Positions 43,275 through 51,065 of a stretch of 64,000 nucleotides of DNA are shown here, in pieces; positions within the stretch are counted from its first letter, which is position 1, and the number at the start of each line of letters is the position of its first letter. The DNA is from Roseiarcus sp963783175 (GTDB lineage Bacteria; Pseudomonadota; Alphaproteobacteria; Rhizobiales; Beijerinckiaceae). Location: assembly GCA_963783175.1 (NCBI GenBank), contig CAWANG010000022.1:124001-188000 (forward strand). The letters run 5' to 3'. Position numbers and translations under genes: made by a program. The notes below the pieces were generated by a model, which saw only the letters and a list, made by a program, of their open reading frames with translations, was not told where the DNA came from and ran no database searches.

Positions 43275-43940
43275 ATGGCCTGGATTGAACTGAAACCTGA
43301 GGGCGCGGGCCCGATTCGAGCCTGGCGCGCCGATCCGAGCGGACGCCCGCATGGCGGCGTGGTCGTCGTGCAGGAGATCTTCGGCGTCAACTCGCATATC
43401 CGCGCGGTCACGGACCGGTTCGCTGCCGACGGGTATCTCGCGGTCGCGCCGGCGATCTTCGAACACGCCGAGAAGGGCTTCGAGGTCGGCTACGATCCCG
43501 AATCAAGGGCGCGCGGCATGGCGATCGCCAGCAAGGCGGACCGCGAGCAGATATTGAGAGACGTCGCCGCGGCGGTCGAGGTCGTCAAGGAAGGCGGCAA
43601 GGTCGCGGTGGTCGGCTTCTGCCTCGGAGGCACCATCGCCTGGGCGGCGGCGGGACGGCTCAACGGATTGAGCGCCGCGGTCGGCTATTATGGCGGCGGC
43701 ATCATCGGCCTCAAGGACCTGAAGCCGCACGTCCCGACGCTGCTGCATTTTGGCGACAAGGACCAGCATATTCCGATCGCCGGCGTGCGGGAGGTCGCAG
43801 CAGCCCACCCGGAGGTCGAGGTCCATATCTATCCCGCCGATCACGGCTTCAACTGCGACCAGCGCGAGAGCTACGACGCCCCGAGCGCGGCGCTCGCCTG
43901 GACCCGCACGCTGGCCTTCCTCCGCAAGCACCTGGGATGA
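43275..43940 (+). CDS. Dienelactone hydrolase family protein
   Basis: 221 aa; GGAAGGAGA about 6 bp before the ATG. An alpha/beta hydrolase with the Cys nucleophile in VVGFCLGGTIAW, the acid in LLHFGDKDQHIP and the His in IYPADHGFNCDQR, plus the family's early VVVVQEIFGVNSHIRAVTDR. It hydrolyses lactone or ester bonds; carboxymethylenebutenolidase is the archetype, but no other ring-cleavage genes are near, so the true substrate is open. Confidence 0.93.
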   Translation: MAWIELKPEGAGPIRAWRADPSGRPHGGVVVVQEIFGVNSHIRAVTDRFAADGYLAVAPAIFEHAEKGFEVGYDPESRARGMAIASKADREQILRDVAAAVEVVKEGGKVAVVGFCLGGTIAWAAAGRLNGLSAAVGYYGGGIIGLKDLKPHVPTLLHFGDKDQHIPIAGVREVAAAHPEVEVHIYPADHGFNCDQRESYDAPSAALAWTRTLAFLRKHLG

Positions 43941-44007
43941 GGTCGCGCCCTGATCCGGCGCCAAGCCATTTGAGGAGCCGGCGATCGAAAGGCGGACTAC
44001 ACGTGGG

Positions 44008-44578
44008 CTAGCCCGGAGTCTCCGTTCTGGATCGGGCGACGGGGCCATATATCGAGGCTCGGTTCCGCCGCCAGGCAAGAGCGCCGATTCCAGCGAAGCC
44101 GATCAGCATCGCAGCCCACACCGAAAGCTCCGGAATGGCCGCCGGCGTAAACGAGATCCCTGAGAAGCCCGAAGCGTTTCCCGTGACCAGGGACGTTGGG
44201 CCTGACAATGTATTCTGGCCGAAGTCGTTGAGGTACAGCACCCAATTTGCGCCGGACGCCGTATATTTGGCGGCAACGACCTGACCGGCGGAAACCTCGA
44301 AGCTATTGGCAAACGGGCCGCCCGTTGTGTTGAGGGGAGGCGCGAAGGTCTCTTCCAGCCCCGCTGGAAAACTGTTGATAATGACGCTCTCGGCCGACGA
44401 GAATGCGTTATCGGCAAGCCCGATGATTTCGCCGGTGACCGTTCCTGGCACGTTATTGGGGCTGAAGTCGCCATTGTCGGTGAAAGAAAAGTCGAAGTTG
44501 AGTAGCGCGGCGGCCTGGACCCCGGTCGCGCCAAGGACCGCGACAGCCAAGCCAGCAAAAAAGCGAAAGCCCTCTCAT
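44008..44578 (-). CDS. Exported protein with a PEP-CTERM-like sorting tail; apparent +1 frameshift in the signal peptide
   Basis: From 44550 downstream the frame gives AVAVLGATGVQA, a 120-residue beta-rich region and the tail IPELSVWAAMLIGFAGIGAL followed by AWRRNR. That is a hydrophobic segment and Arg cluster after P-E-x-x-x-W-A, as in alphaproteobacterial PEPxxWA-CTERM proteins (second Pro replaced by Leu). The only good start is the ATG at 44578, one base out of frame: MRGLSLF, then a run of six A on the plus strand (44557-44562). With five it continues as AGLAVAVLGATG, a perfect signal peptide. Either an error in a homopolymer or a true slippage site. Such proteins are anchored and cut by an exosortase; none is seen here. 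Confidence 0.72.
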
Positions 44579-44734
44579 CGCACAGGTCCCGCTCTTGCCT
44601 CCGCTCCGGCCTCTGCGACGGGCCCGTCCCCCGGAGCCACAGCAACGCACAGCATCTCAACCAGAAGTGCGTTGTCAAGACGGCCAAGGCGATCGCCACA
44701 AACCCTGTCTCGCGACGCCACAGGACGATTGCCG

Positions 44735-44941
44735 CTAGCGGCATTGGGCGGCTTCAATCGCGCTTGCGATCGCCGCATCGATTTGTTCAGGCAACTCGGC
44801 GACGTCTATGCCGATCTGATCGCCCGGAATCCAGATTCTCGTGCCTCCGCCATGCGGCACGAAGGTGGCCGCAAGAGCCATGTTTACCCTTATCGGCTTT
44901 CCGCTCTCGATGAGCGTGCACGTGATCCACGCGTGATACAT
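44735..44941 (-). CDS. Hypothetical small protein
   Basis: 68 aa. No family recognised. The ATG at 44941 has AGGGGA 6 bp upstream and the sequence is protein-like: MYHAWITCTLIESGKPIRVN, then ATFVPHGGGTRIWIPGDQIG and an acidic helical end (ELPEQIDAAIASAIEAAQCR). No signal peptide or helix for a membrane. It lies 156 bp upstream of the PEP-CTERM-like gene on the same strand; a joint transcript is possible. Confidence 0.55.
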   Translation of the reverse strand: MYHAWITCTLIESGKPIRVNMALAATFVPHGGGTRIWIPGDQIGIDVAELPEQIDAAIASAIEAAQCR

Positions 44942-45105
44942 GGTTTTCCCCTCGGCCCGCGCGTAAGCGTAGCACGGAATTGGCGCGGCGCGAGCCCTGT
45001 GCGGCGCGGTCCTTCAATGGACGGTCGCCCTGATCCGTGTTAGGCGTCGGCTTCGCGTTAACTGCGGCGGGCGCCCGCCGACACCGGGTCCGAGGGAGGC
45101 CGGCA

Positions 45106-46368
45106 ATGACGGTCGCATCGTCGGTGATGAATGCGGCGGCGGCCGTCGATCATGCCGCGCTCGCCGAGGCGATGCCGCTCGACGAGATCAACGTCAGCGA
45201 TCCCAGATTGTATCAGCAGGACGTCTGGCAGCCGTACTTCCGTCGTTTGCGGCGGGACGCGCCGGTGCACTATTGCAAGGAAAGTCCGCTCGGCCCGTTC
45301 TGGTCGGTGACCAAGCACAAGGACATCATTGCCGTCGAGGTGGACCACAAGACATTCTCTTCGCTCGACGGCATCACCTTGCGCGACCGGCCGGGCGACC
45401 TCGAGCTGCCGATGTTCATCGCCATGGATCCGCCCAAGCATGACGTCCAGCGCAAGGTGGTGCAGCCGATCGTCTCGCCGGACAATCTCGCCAATTTCGA
45501 AGGGCTCATCAGGGGCCGCGTCCGCGCCGTGCTCGACGGTCTGCCGCGCGGCGAAACCTTCAATTGGGTGGACAAGGTCTCGATCGAGCTCACCGCGCAG
45601 ATGCTGGCGACCCTGTTTGACTTCCCGTTCGAGGATCGGCGCAAGCTCAGCTACTGGTCGGACGTGTCGACCGCCGTGCCTTATGAGGGCGGTCTGGTCG
45701 AAAGCGAGGAGCAGCGCGAGGCGGTGTTCCGTGAGTGCCTCGCCTACTTCATGAATTTGTGGAACGAGCGCGTCAACGCCGAGCCGCGCCCCGACCTCAT
45801 CTCGATGCTCGCCCACGGCGAATCGACCCGCAACATGAGCGCCCGCGAATATCTCGGCAACGTCATTTTGCTCATCGTCGGCGGCAACGACACGACGCGC
45901 AATTCGATGAGCGGAGGTCTGCTGTTCCTGAGTCAGAACCCGGATGAGTTCAGGAAGCTCCGCGCCCGGCCCGAACTCGTCGAGTCGATGGCGCCGGAAA
46001 TCATCCGCTACCAGACGCCGCTCGCTTATATGCGCCGCACGGCGCTCGCCGACGTCGAGTTCGGCGGCAAGCTCATCCACAAGGGCGACAAGGTCGCGAT
46101 GTGGTATATTTCTGGCAACCGCGACGAAGAGGCGATCGAGGATCCCGACCGCTTCATCATCGACCGCCCGCGCCCCCGCCAGCACCTCTCGTTCGGCTTC
46201 GGCATCCACCGCTGCGTCGGCAAGAACCTGGCCGAAATGCAATTGAAGATCCTGTGGGAGGAAATCCTCGATCGCCTGCCGGCAATCGAGGTCGTCGGCG
46301 AGCCAAAGCGCGTCTTCTCGGCCTTCGTGCACGGCATCACCGAACTGCCGGTGCGCATTCCGGCTTAG
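45106..46368 (+). CDS. Cytochrome P450, CYP153-like (alkane/fatty-acid terminal hydroxylase group)
   Basis: 420 aa from the ATG at 45106 (GGGAGG 8 bp upstream). I-helix LIVGGNDTTRNSMSGG, ExxR in PEIIRYQTPLAYMRRTA, then KGDKVAMWYISGNRDEEAIE and the haem loop LSFGFGIHRCVGKNLAEMQL with its Cys ligand. The combination GGNDTTRNSM, MWYxSGNRD and VVGEPKRVFSAFVHG is, from memory, characteristic of CYP153 soluble alkane hydroxylases. Those need a ferredoxin and its reductase; neither is encoded nearby. Substrate by analogy: medium-chain alkanes or fatty acids; a terpene or other substrate cannot be excluded. Confidence 0.88.
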   Translation: MTVASSVMNAAAAVDHAALAEAMPLDEINVSDPRLYQQDVWQPYFRRLRRDAPVHYCKESPLGPFWSVTKHKDIIAVEVDHKTFSSLDGITLRDRPGDLELPMFIAMDPPKHDVQRKVVQPIVSPDNLANFEGLIRGRVRAVLDGLPRGETFNWVDKVSIELTAQMLATLFDFPFEDRRKLSYWSDVSTAVPYEGGLVESEEQREAVFRECLAYFMNLWNERVNAEPRPDLISMLAHGESTRNMSAREYLGNVILLIVGGNDTTRNSMSGGLLFLSQNPDEFRKLRARPELVESMAPEIIRYQTPLAYMRRTALADVEFGGKLIHKGDKVAMWYISGNRDEEAIEDPDRFIIDRPRPRQHLSFGFGIHRCVGKNLAEMQLKILWEEILDRLPAIEVVGEPKRVFSAFVHGITELPVRIPA

Positions 46369-46436
46369 TCAGCCCGGCCGGAGCTGGCGTTCTCGCCTCC
46401 GCTCTCGGTGGAATCGCAGTCCACGGTCAAATTGCT

Positions 46437-47207
46437 TTATTTGAGCGCCTGCGCCGGGATAACCCCGGTCGCAAACGCGACCGCGGCCGCGTGGGTCAGA
46501 TTCATGCAGCGCAACTTGTGGCGGGCCCCGTCCAGGTGCGTTTTCACGCTGCCAAACGCGACACCCAGGATTTCCGCGATTTCCTGATAGGTTTTTCCGC
46601 GCGCCGCCCAGAGCAGACATTGCTCCTCCCGGGAGGACAACTGGACCGGAAAGCTCGGCAATTTGGAATTGATGTTCGCCGCCGAATCAATCAGCACCGA
46701 CAACAGTTGGAGCCCACGCATATTGGTGGCCTTGTAGGTTTCCCATTCGTCTTTCGCGAGATCGCTGGTGAACGAAACGAGCGCGAACACCCCACGCCGA
46801 TTGCGCAGAGGAATGGAAAGGCCGTTGCGCCCGATGCCATGATTCGATGCGTCGGCGAAGAATGCCTTCGTCTCAGGGTCGTCAAGCGGCACACTGGCCC
46901 AGTCGAATGGTCGTTGAGCTTGGCGGCCGAAAGAAATTACCGGATCGTTAATCATATATTTCTTCACGAAATATCGGTGCTGCCACAGCCGCGGATAGGT
47001 GACGACCGCGACGAGCAGACAAATATCGGCGCTCTTGTCTGGCGACAGGCGCAAATAGGCGATATGGCAAAGACCAATTTCGGCGGTGATCGTTTTCAGC
47101 GTCCCCGCGAGATCCTGCTCAACCGCGCCAAGAATTATGTCTGTCAGTCTTGACGTGGCGGATTCGAGACTGGCCGCAGTCCTCAACGCGAGGCTATGGA
47201 CGGACAT
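46437..47207 (-). CDS. LuxR-family quorum-sensing regulator with autoinducer-binding domain
   Basis: 256 aa. The autoinducer domain (about 35-170) keeps the conserved residues: YPRLWQHRYFVKKYMINDPV, the W in RPFDWAS, and GIGRNGLSIPLRNRRGVFAL. The LuxR-type HTH (about 190-250) is LSSREEQCLLWAARGKTYQE, then IAEILGVAFGSVKTHLDGAR. It should bind the acyl-homoserine lactone made by the LuxI protein upstream in the same gene group. Base composition is clearly lower in GC than the neighbourhood, which suggests transfer. I could not find a convincing lux box. Confidence 0.92.
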   Translation of the reverse strand: MSVHSLALRTAASLESATSRLTDIILGAVEQDLAGTLKTITAEIGLCHIAYLRLSPDKSADICLLVAVVTYPRLWQHRYFVKKYMINDPVISFGRQAQRPFDWASVPLDDPETKAFFADASNHGIGRNGLSIPLRNRRGVFALVSFTSDLAKDEWETYKATNMRGLQLLSVLIDSAANINSKLPSFPVQLSSREEQCLLWAARGKTYQEIAEILGVAFGSVKTHLDGARHKLRCMNLTHAAAVAFATGVIPAQALK

Positions 47208-47418
47208 TGAAGATCCCGAGCATCACTTCATCCCGCGCATGCGCTACCATATAGCCGGCTTCTGGGTCTATTCTACCCGAAACATGAGTGCATAATTCAA
47301 GCAATTCGACGCAAATTGAGTACAACCTGCGCGCCTCGCAAGCAGACAGATTCAATTCTCCAACGTGTGGTTTTGCTTCTTCGGGCTCTGGGACGCGCTT
47401 TTTCAATTTCTTGGCCAA
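47194..47418 (-). CDS. Small protein encoded between luxI and luxR
   Basis: 74 aa from a TTG with GGGAGG 6 bp upstream. No family recognised. A basic start (AKKLKKRVPEPEEAKPHVGE) leads into a helical part (LSACEARRLYSICVELLELC, then THVSGRIDPEAGYMVAHARD). It overlaps the start of luxR by 14 bp, so it is probably translated with it. In other species small genes between luxI and luxR (rsaL, rsaM) damp quorum sensing; I see no sequence match to those, only the same position. Confidence 0.5.
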   Translation of the reverse strand: MAKKLKKRVPEPEEAKPHVGELNLSACEARRLYSICVELLELCTHVSGRIDPEAGYMVAHARDEVMLGIFNVRP

Positions 47419-47574
47419 TCGGGCCTCCCATCTTGATTCACCAGTCGAAAGGCAGTGTGATGACGTAGCAGGAGAATGACAATCAACAGACTTGTAGACG
47501 ACAAAACATGAACATCGCCTACAGCGCCTAAAATGAGCCCCCTGAAGATCGTCGCTTGACGCCCGACGTCTTTC

Positions 47575-48213
47575 TCAAACGAAGGCGAGTTCCCTCGCAC
47601 CCGGAGCGAGGACTGAGTCCTCGATTCCCGCTGCGGTTCGGAACGCCTTCAGCGGGCCCTCGCCGGTGTCGAAAAGGCCCGCGAAGCTCATTGCCCCGCC
47701 GATACGTTGCGGCGCGCCAATGATCAGGGGATTGCATCCCGCGGCTCTCAGGACGCGGAAAATCCTGGCGTCAAAGACGGAAACGACTTGCGTCAACCCG
47801 GCGGCGACCGCGACTTCGCCGATTCCCAATATGAGCTCGCTCAGGACATAATTGACGCCGCTCTTGCTTCGATCCGGCTGGCCCGGCGCTGTGACAGCGC
47901 AGATTCGTGAACTTTCCCATATTGTGGCGCTCTCGATGAAGTCTCCGTCGAGCAACTGCGGGAACACATCGCGCAACATGTTTGGACCAGTGGTCGGCAG
48001 AAGTCTCAACGAGCCCCAGTATTCTTCAGTATCCGGATCGACAGATACGAGATACAGGGGGTTAGCGTCGTCGAAACAGTCTCGCTCATAACCGTCTTTC
48101 ACTTCGACATCCCAGCCGAGCCGGTCCGAAAAAGTTTCCGCCCGATTGCGGAACATCGCATCGATTTCTTTCGGGAAGAATGACGCATACGAGCCCTCGA
48201 TAAGCTTCAACAT
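47575..48213 (-). CDS. Acyl-homoserine-lactone synthase, LuxI family
   Basis: 212 aa from the ATG at 48213, chosen for AGGAG 8 bp upstream over an ATG six codons earlier. The conserved LuxI residues are present: Arg, Phe and Trp in FRNRAETFSDRLGWDVEV, the Asp pair in YERDCFDDANPLYLVS, Arg in YWGSLRLLPTTGPNML and Glu/Arg in ATIWESSRICAV. It makes an N-acyl-homoserine lactone from SAM and an acyl donor. It is the first gene of luxI-small gene-luxR, all on the minus strand, in low-GC DNA. The 156 bp between it and the small gene carry no other frame. Confidence 0.95.
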   Translation of the reverse strand: MLKLIEGSYASFFPKEIDAMFRNRAETFSDRLGWDVEVKDGYERDCFDDANPLYLVSVDPDTEEYWGSLRLLPTTGPNMLRDVFPQLLDGDFIESATIWESSRICAVTAPGQPDRSKSGVNYVLSELILGIGEVAVAAGLTQVVSVFDARIFRVLRAAGCNPLIIGAPQRIGGAMSFAGLFDTGEGPLKAFRTAAGIEDSVLAPGARELAFV

Positions 48214-48591
48214 CGCAAAACTCCTATTCACATCGGAAGCCAGGGAACTTCAGGCGCTTCCGCTTGGCAAAACCGGCGCGAGACTGAGCCTGCCCCGGCG
48301 GCGTCGCATAATGTTCTTGTTTTGTTCATAGTGTGAAAAAGAGAAATCCGAGTCAAAGAATCCAGCATCCCGCAGTGTGAGTTTTCGAAAGGTTTGGTTA
48401 ACCAGGAAAATGGAATCTGTTCCGCCGCCGAGGTCGACGGGCGGCATTCCCGCCGCGGCGGATCGACGCCTATTCCCGGTTTTTCCGTGCTGAGCCGCGA
48501 GCGGCGCGGTCCGGCGGCGCACAGCCGGATGGTCAACGCGCCTCGGGACGCAGAGCAACAATTCGACGGTCGCGAACCTGTCGCGGCGCGC
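48214..48591. other. Intergenic region upstream of luxI
   Basis: 378 bp between luxI and the end of metF. It must carry the luxI promoter (an AT-rich block at 48305-48350) but I find no clear dyad of lux-box type. Open frames here are short and unlike proteins. Confidence 0.4.
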
Positions 48592-49533
48592 TCACCACGC
48601 TCGCCGGCGCAGCGGGAGCGGCTCTTGCTCTTCACGTTCAATCCAAGTCGGCTTGGCGCGCAGACCGACGAGATGGCAGATCGCGAACACCAGGTCGGCG
48701 CGGTTCATCGTGTAGAAGTGCAACTCCTCGACCCCGTGGTCGATAAGGTCGATCACCTGCTCGGCGCAAACGGCAGCGGCGACCAGGCGCCGCGTGGCCG
48801 GGTCATCCTCGAGGCCCTCGAACCGGTCGGCGAGCCACGGCGGCACGCTCGCGCCCGCCCGGCGGGCGAAATTGGCGGTCTGCTTGAAATTCTGGACCGG
48901 AAAGATGCCTGGCACAATCGGAACATTGATTCCCGCGGCGGCGGCGACGTCGAGAAAGCGAAAATAGACGGAATTATCGAAGAAGAACTGGGTGATCGCC
49001 CGCGTCGCCCCGGCATCGACCTTCTGCTTGAGGATCTCAATGTCGTGCAGGAGCGTCGGGCTTTGCGGATGCTGCTCGGGATAGGTTCCTACCGAGACTT
49101 CGAAATCGGCGATGCCCCGCGCGTCCGCGACCAGATCGGCGGTCGACCGGTAGCCGTCGGGCGCGGCTTCGTAAGGGGCGTCGAACCCGGTCGGCGGATC
49201 GCCGCGCAGCGCCACGATATGGCGGACGCCCGCGCTGCGATAGGCTCGCAGCGTTGCGCGAATTTCGTCCTTCGAGGCGCCGACGCAGGTGAGGTGGGCG
49301 GCGGGTTTCATCGTCGTCTCGCGCACCATCCGCTCGACCAGCGCATGGGTCCGTTCGCGGGTCGAGCCGCCCGCGCCGTAAGTGACCGAGACGAAGGCGG
49401 GGTTCAGCGGCTCGAGCCGCGTCGCCGCTTCCCAGAGGTTCGCCTCCATCTCCGCGGTCTTGGGCGGGAAGAACTCGAACGACACCTGAACCTGCGCGCC
49501 GGCGCGGCTCAGCGGGACTGTTTTCGCGGCCAT
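48592..49533 (-). CDS. metF: 5,10-methylenetetrahydrofolate reductase
   Basis: 313 aa from the ATG at 49533, which overlaps the stop of the upstream gene by 1 bp (TGATG). VSFEFFPPKTAEMEANLW, FVSVTYGAGGSTRERTHALV, HLTCVGASKDEIRATL, IVALRGDPPTGFD, GTYPEQHPQSP and ITQFFFDNSVYFRFLD are the classic MetF blocks for FAD and folate. It supplies methyl-THF for methionine synthesis. Coupled to the ArsR-methyltransferase regulator and under the same operator. Confidence 0.97.
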   Translation of the reverse strand: MAAKTVPLSRAGAQVQVSFEFFPPKTAEMEANLWEAATRLEPLNPAFVSVTYGAGGSTRERTHALVERMVRETTMKPAAHLTCVGASKDEIRATLRAYRSAGVRHIVALRGDPPTGFDAPYEAAPDGYRSTADLVADARGIADFEVSVGTYPEQHPQSPTLLHDIEILKQKVDAGATRAITQFFFDNSVYFRFLDVAAAAGINVPIVPGIFPVQNFKQTANFARRAGASVPPWLADRFEGLEDDPATRRLVAAAVCAEQVIDLIDHGVEELHFYTMNRADLVFAICHLVGLRAKPTWIEREEQEPLPLRRRAW

Positions 49534-50546
49534 CAGGCGAACTCCACGTCGCTCTTCGGGAACGAATCGGAAATGATCCGGGAATCCTCGGCGATCCACA
49601 GTACGACCGTCAGCTTGCCCGCTTCGCCTATGGCTGGCGGCACACGCTCGGAGCGGATGTTGGCGAGCCCCGCCCCGGCGAGATAGCCTTCGACCTCCTG
49701 CGCGGCGAAACCGAGCCGGCGATGGGCGAACTCGTCGCGCAGGAACTCCTGGTCATGGGCGTCGAAATCGACCACCGCGAGGCGACCGCCGGGGGCCAGC
49801 GCCCGCGCCGCTTCGCCGAGCGCCCGCGCCGGATCGTCAAGGAAGTGCAGCACCTGGTGGATGACAACCAGATCGTAAGCGTCGCGCTCGACCGGCGGGG
49901 CGTAGATGTCGCCCTGGCGCAGCGAGACATTGCGCAGGCCGGCTTCATCGACACGGGCCCGCGCCAGCGCGAGCATGGCTGCGCTTTGGTCGACGCCGAC
50001 CGCGCGCACCGCCTGAGGGCTGAGAAGCTCCAGCATCCGGCCGGTGCCGGTGCCGAGATCGAGCAGGTTGCGGTAAGGCTTCCAGCCGATCATGGCGATC
50101 AGCGCCGCCTCGACCCGCTCCTCGGGGGCGTGGAGGGCCCGAATCTGGTCCCAGTCGGCGGCTCGCTCGGCGAAATAGGCCGCCGCCTGCCGACGCCTAG
50201 TCTCACGCACGACTTCGAGCCGGGCGCGGTCGGCGCTGACGAGGGGATCGGCCAGATCGAGACGGCGCAGCCAATCGCGCGCCAGCGACCCACGCGATTC
50301 GGCGAGGCGGAAGAACGCCCAAGCGCCCTCGCGCTGGCGCGTCGCCAGACCCGCTTCAACCAGGAGCTTGAGATGCCGCGAGACGCGGGGCTGCGACTGC
50401 CCGAGGATGGCGACCAGCTCGCTCACCGTCAATTCGGCCGCCGCGAGGAGGCAGAGGATGCGAAGCCTAGTCTCCTCGCCGGCCGCCTCGAGGCCTGCGA
50501 GCAGTTCGGCAAAGGCGAGCGGCGTGGTTGATCGCTCATTAGACAT
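49533..50546 (-). CDS. ArsR-family regulator fused to a SAM-dependent methyltransferase domain (SahR-like)
   Basis: 337 aa from the ATG at 50546 (a second ATG lies 6 bp upstream). Residues 10-95 are an ArsR winged helix: GEETRLRILCLLAAAELTVS, ELVAILGQSQPRVSRHLKLL, VEAGLATRQREGAWAFFRL. Residues about 135-310 are a class I methyltransferase (LLDLGTGTGRMLELL, VGVDQSAAMLALARAR, DLVVIHQVLHFLDDPARAL). This fusion upstream of metF matches the SAH-sensing regulator SahR, in which the methyltransferase fold serves as sensor of S-adenosylhomocysteine. It is translationally coupled to metF. A palindromic operator spans its start codon, so it probably represses itself and metF. Confidence 0.88.
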   Translation of the reverse strand: MSNERSTTPLAFAELLAGLEAAGEETRLRILCLLAAAELTVSELVAILGQSQPRVSRHLKLLVEAGLATRQREGAWAFFRLAESRGSLARDWLRRLDLADPLVSADRARLEVVRETRRRQAAAYFAERAADWDQIRALHAPEERVEAALIAMIGWKPYRNLLDLGTGTGRMLELLSPQAVRAVGVDQSAAMLALARARVDEAGLRNVSLRQGDIYAPPVERDAYDLVVIHQVLHFLDDPARALGEAARALAPGGRLAVVDFDAHDQEFLRDEFAHRRLGFAAQEVEGYLAGAGLANIRSERVPPAIGEAGKLTVVLWIAEDSRIISDSFPKSDVEFA

Positions 50547-50566
50547 AAACATATCTTTATGTCTAA
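50539..50566. promoter_or_regulatory. Operator of the metF operon (SahR-type palindrome)
   Basis: An 11-bp perfect inverted repeat, TTAGACATAAA-N6-TTTATGTCTAA, with CATATC in the centre. The core CATAAAcATATCTTTATG is, from memory, one base from the CATAAAGATATCTTTATG motif assigned to SahR in alphaproteobacteria. It covers both possible start codons of the regulator gene, so binding would block initiation of transcription or of elongation. Confidence 0.8.
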
Positions 50567-50786
50567 ACTCGCCCTGAAGCAAGTGCAATTTTGCGGCCGT
50601 TTCGGCGCTGGAAGGCTGCAACCCCTCTCGGGCGAGGGCCCGCTCGATGAGCCGCCGGCGGACGCGCGGAGGAAGATGCGCAGTTCGAGCCGCCGGAAGC
50701 GTGTCCGGGTCAGCTTGAAATCCCGGCCCCGGTCCTTATAACCGGCGCCGGGATCAGATGAACCATCAGACCGAACAGGAAGGCCG

Positions 50787-51053
50787 GTGAAGGCGCGAGC
50801 GGCCTTGGCGTGCGTTTGCGTGCTCTCCCTTATCCTCTCGGGGGCGGTCTTGCCCTTCGTCGCCGCCGCGCAGGAGACCGGCATGAGCGGCGGGCCGCCG
50901 CCCCCAGCGGGCGCCGTTCCGCTTCCTGCCCCCGAGCGGGATCCGGCCGCACGGTCCGCGAGGTCGACCGAATGCGCGCAAAAGGCCGACGCCGAGGGAC
51001 TGCAGGGCAAGATTCGCAAGCATTTCCTCCACCAGTGCAAGAGCGGCGGATGA
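50787..51053 (+). CDS. PsiF-repeat small exported protein
   Basis: 88 aa, GTG start with AGGAAGG upstream. Signal peptide KARAALACVCVLSLILSGAV followed by LPFVAAAQ; then a Pro-rich linker (GGPPPPAGAVPLPAPERD) and one PsiF-like unit with its two Cys: CAQKADAEGLQGKIRKHFLH followed by QCKS. PsiF of E. coli is phosphate-starvation induced, but its function is unknown. 12 bp before prmB on the same strand, though a functional link is unlikely. Confidence 0.75.
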   Translation: MKARAALACVCVLSLILSGAVLPFVAAAQETGMSGGPPPPAGAVPLPAPERDPAARSARSTECAQKADAEGLQGKIRKHFLHQCKSGG

Positions 51054-51065
51054 GCGCCGCCCCGG

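Noticed and set aside
45058..46332. A 424-codon frame antisense to the P450
   Set aside because: Composition of a shadow frame; the P450 haem and I-helix motifs settle the coding strand.
48214..48400. A lux box upstream of luxI
   Set aside because: I looked for an 18-20 bp dyad and found none of acceptable quality on either strand.
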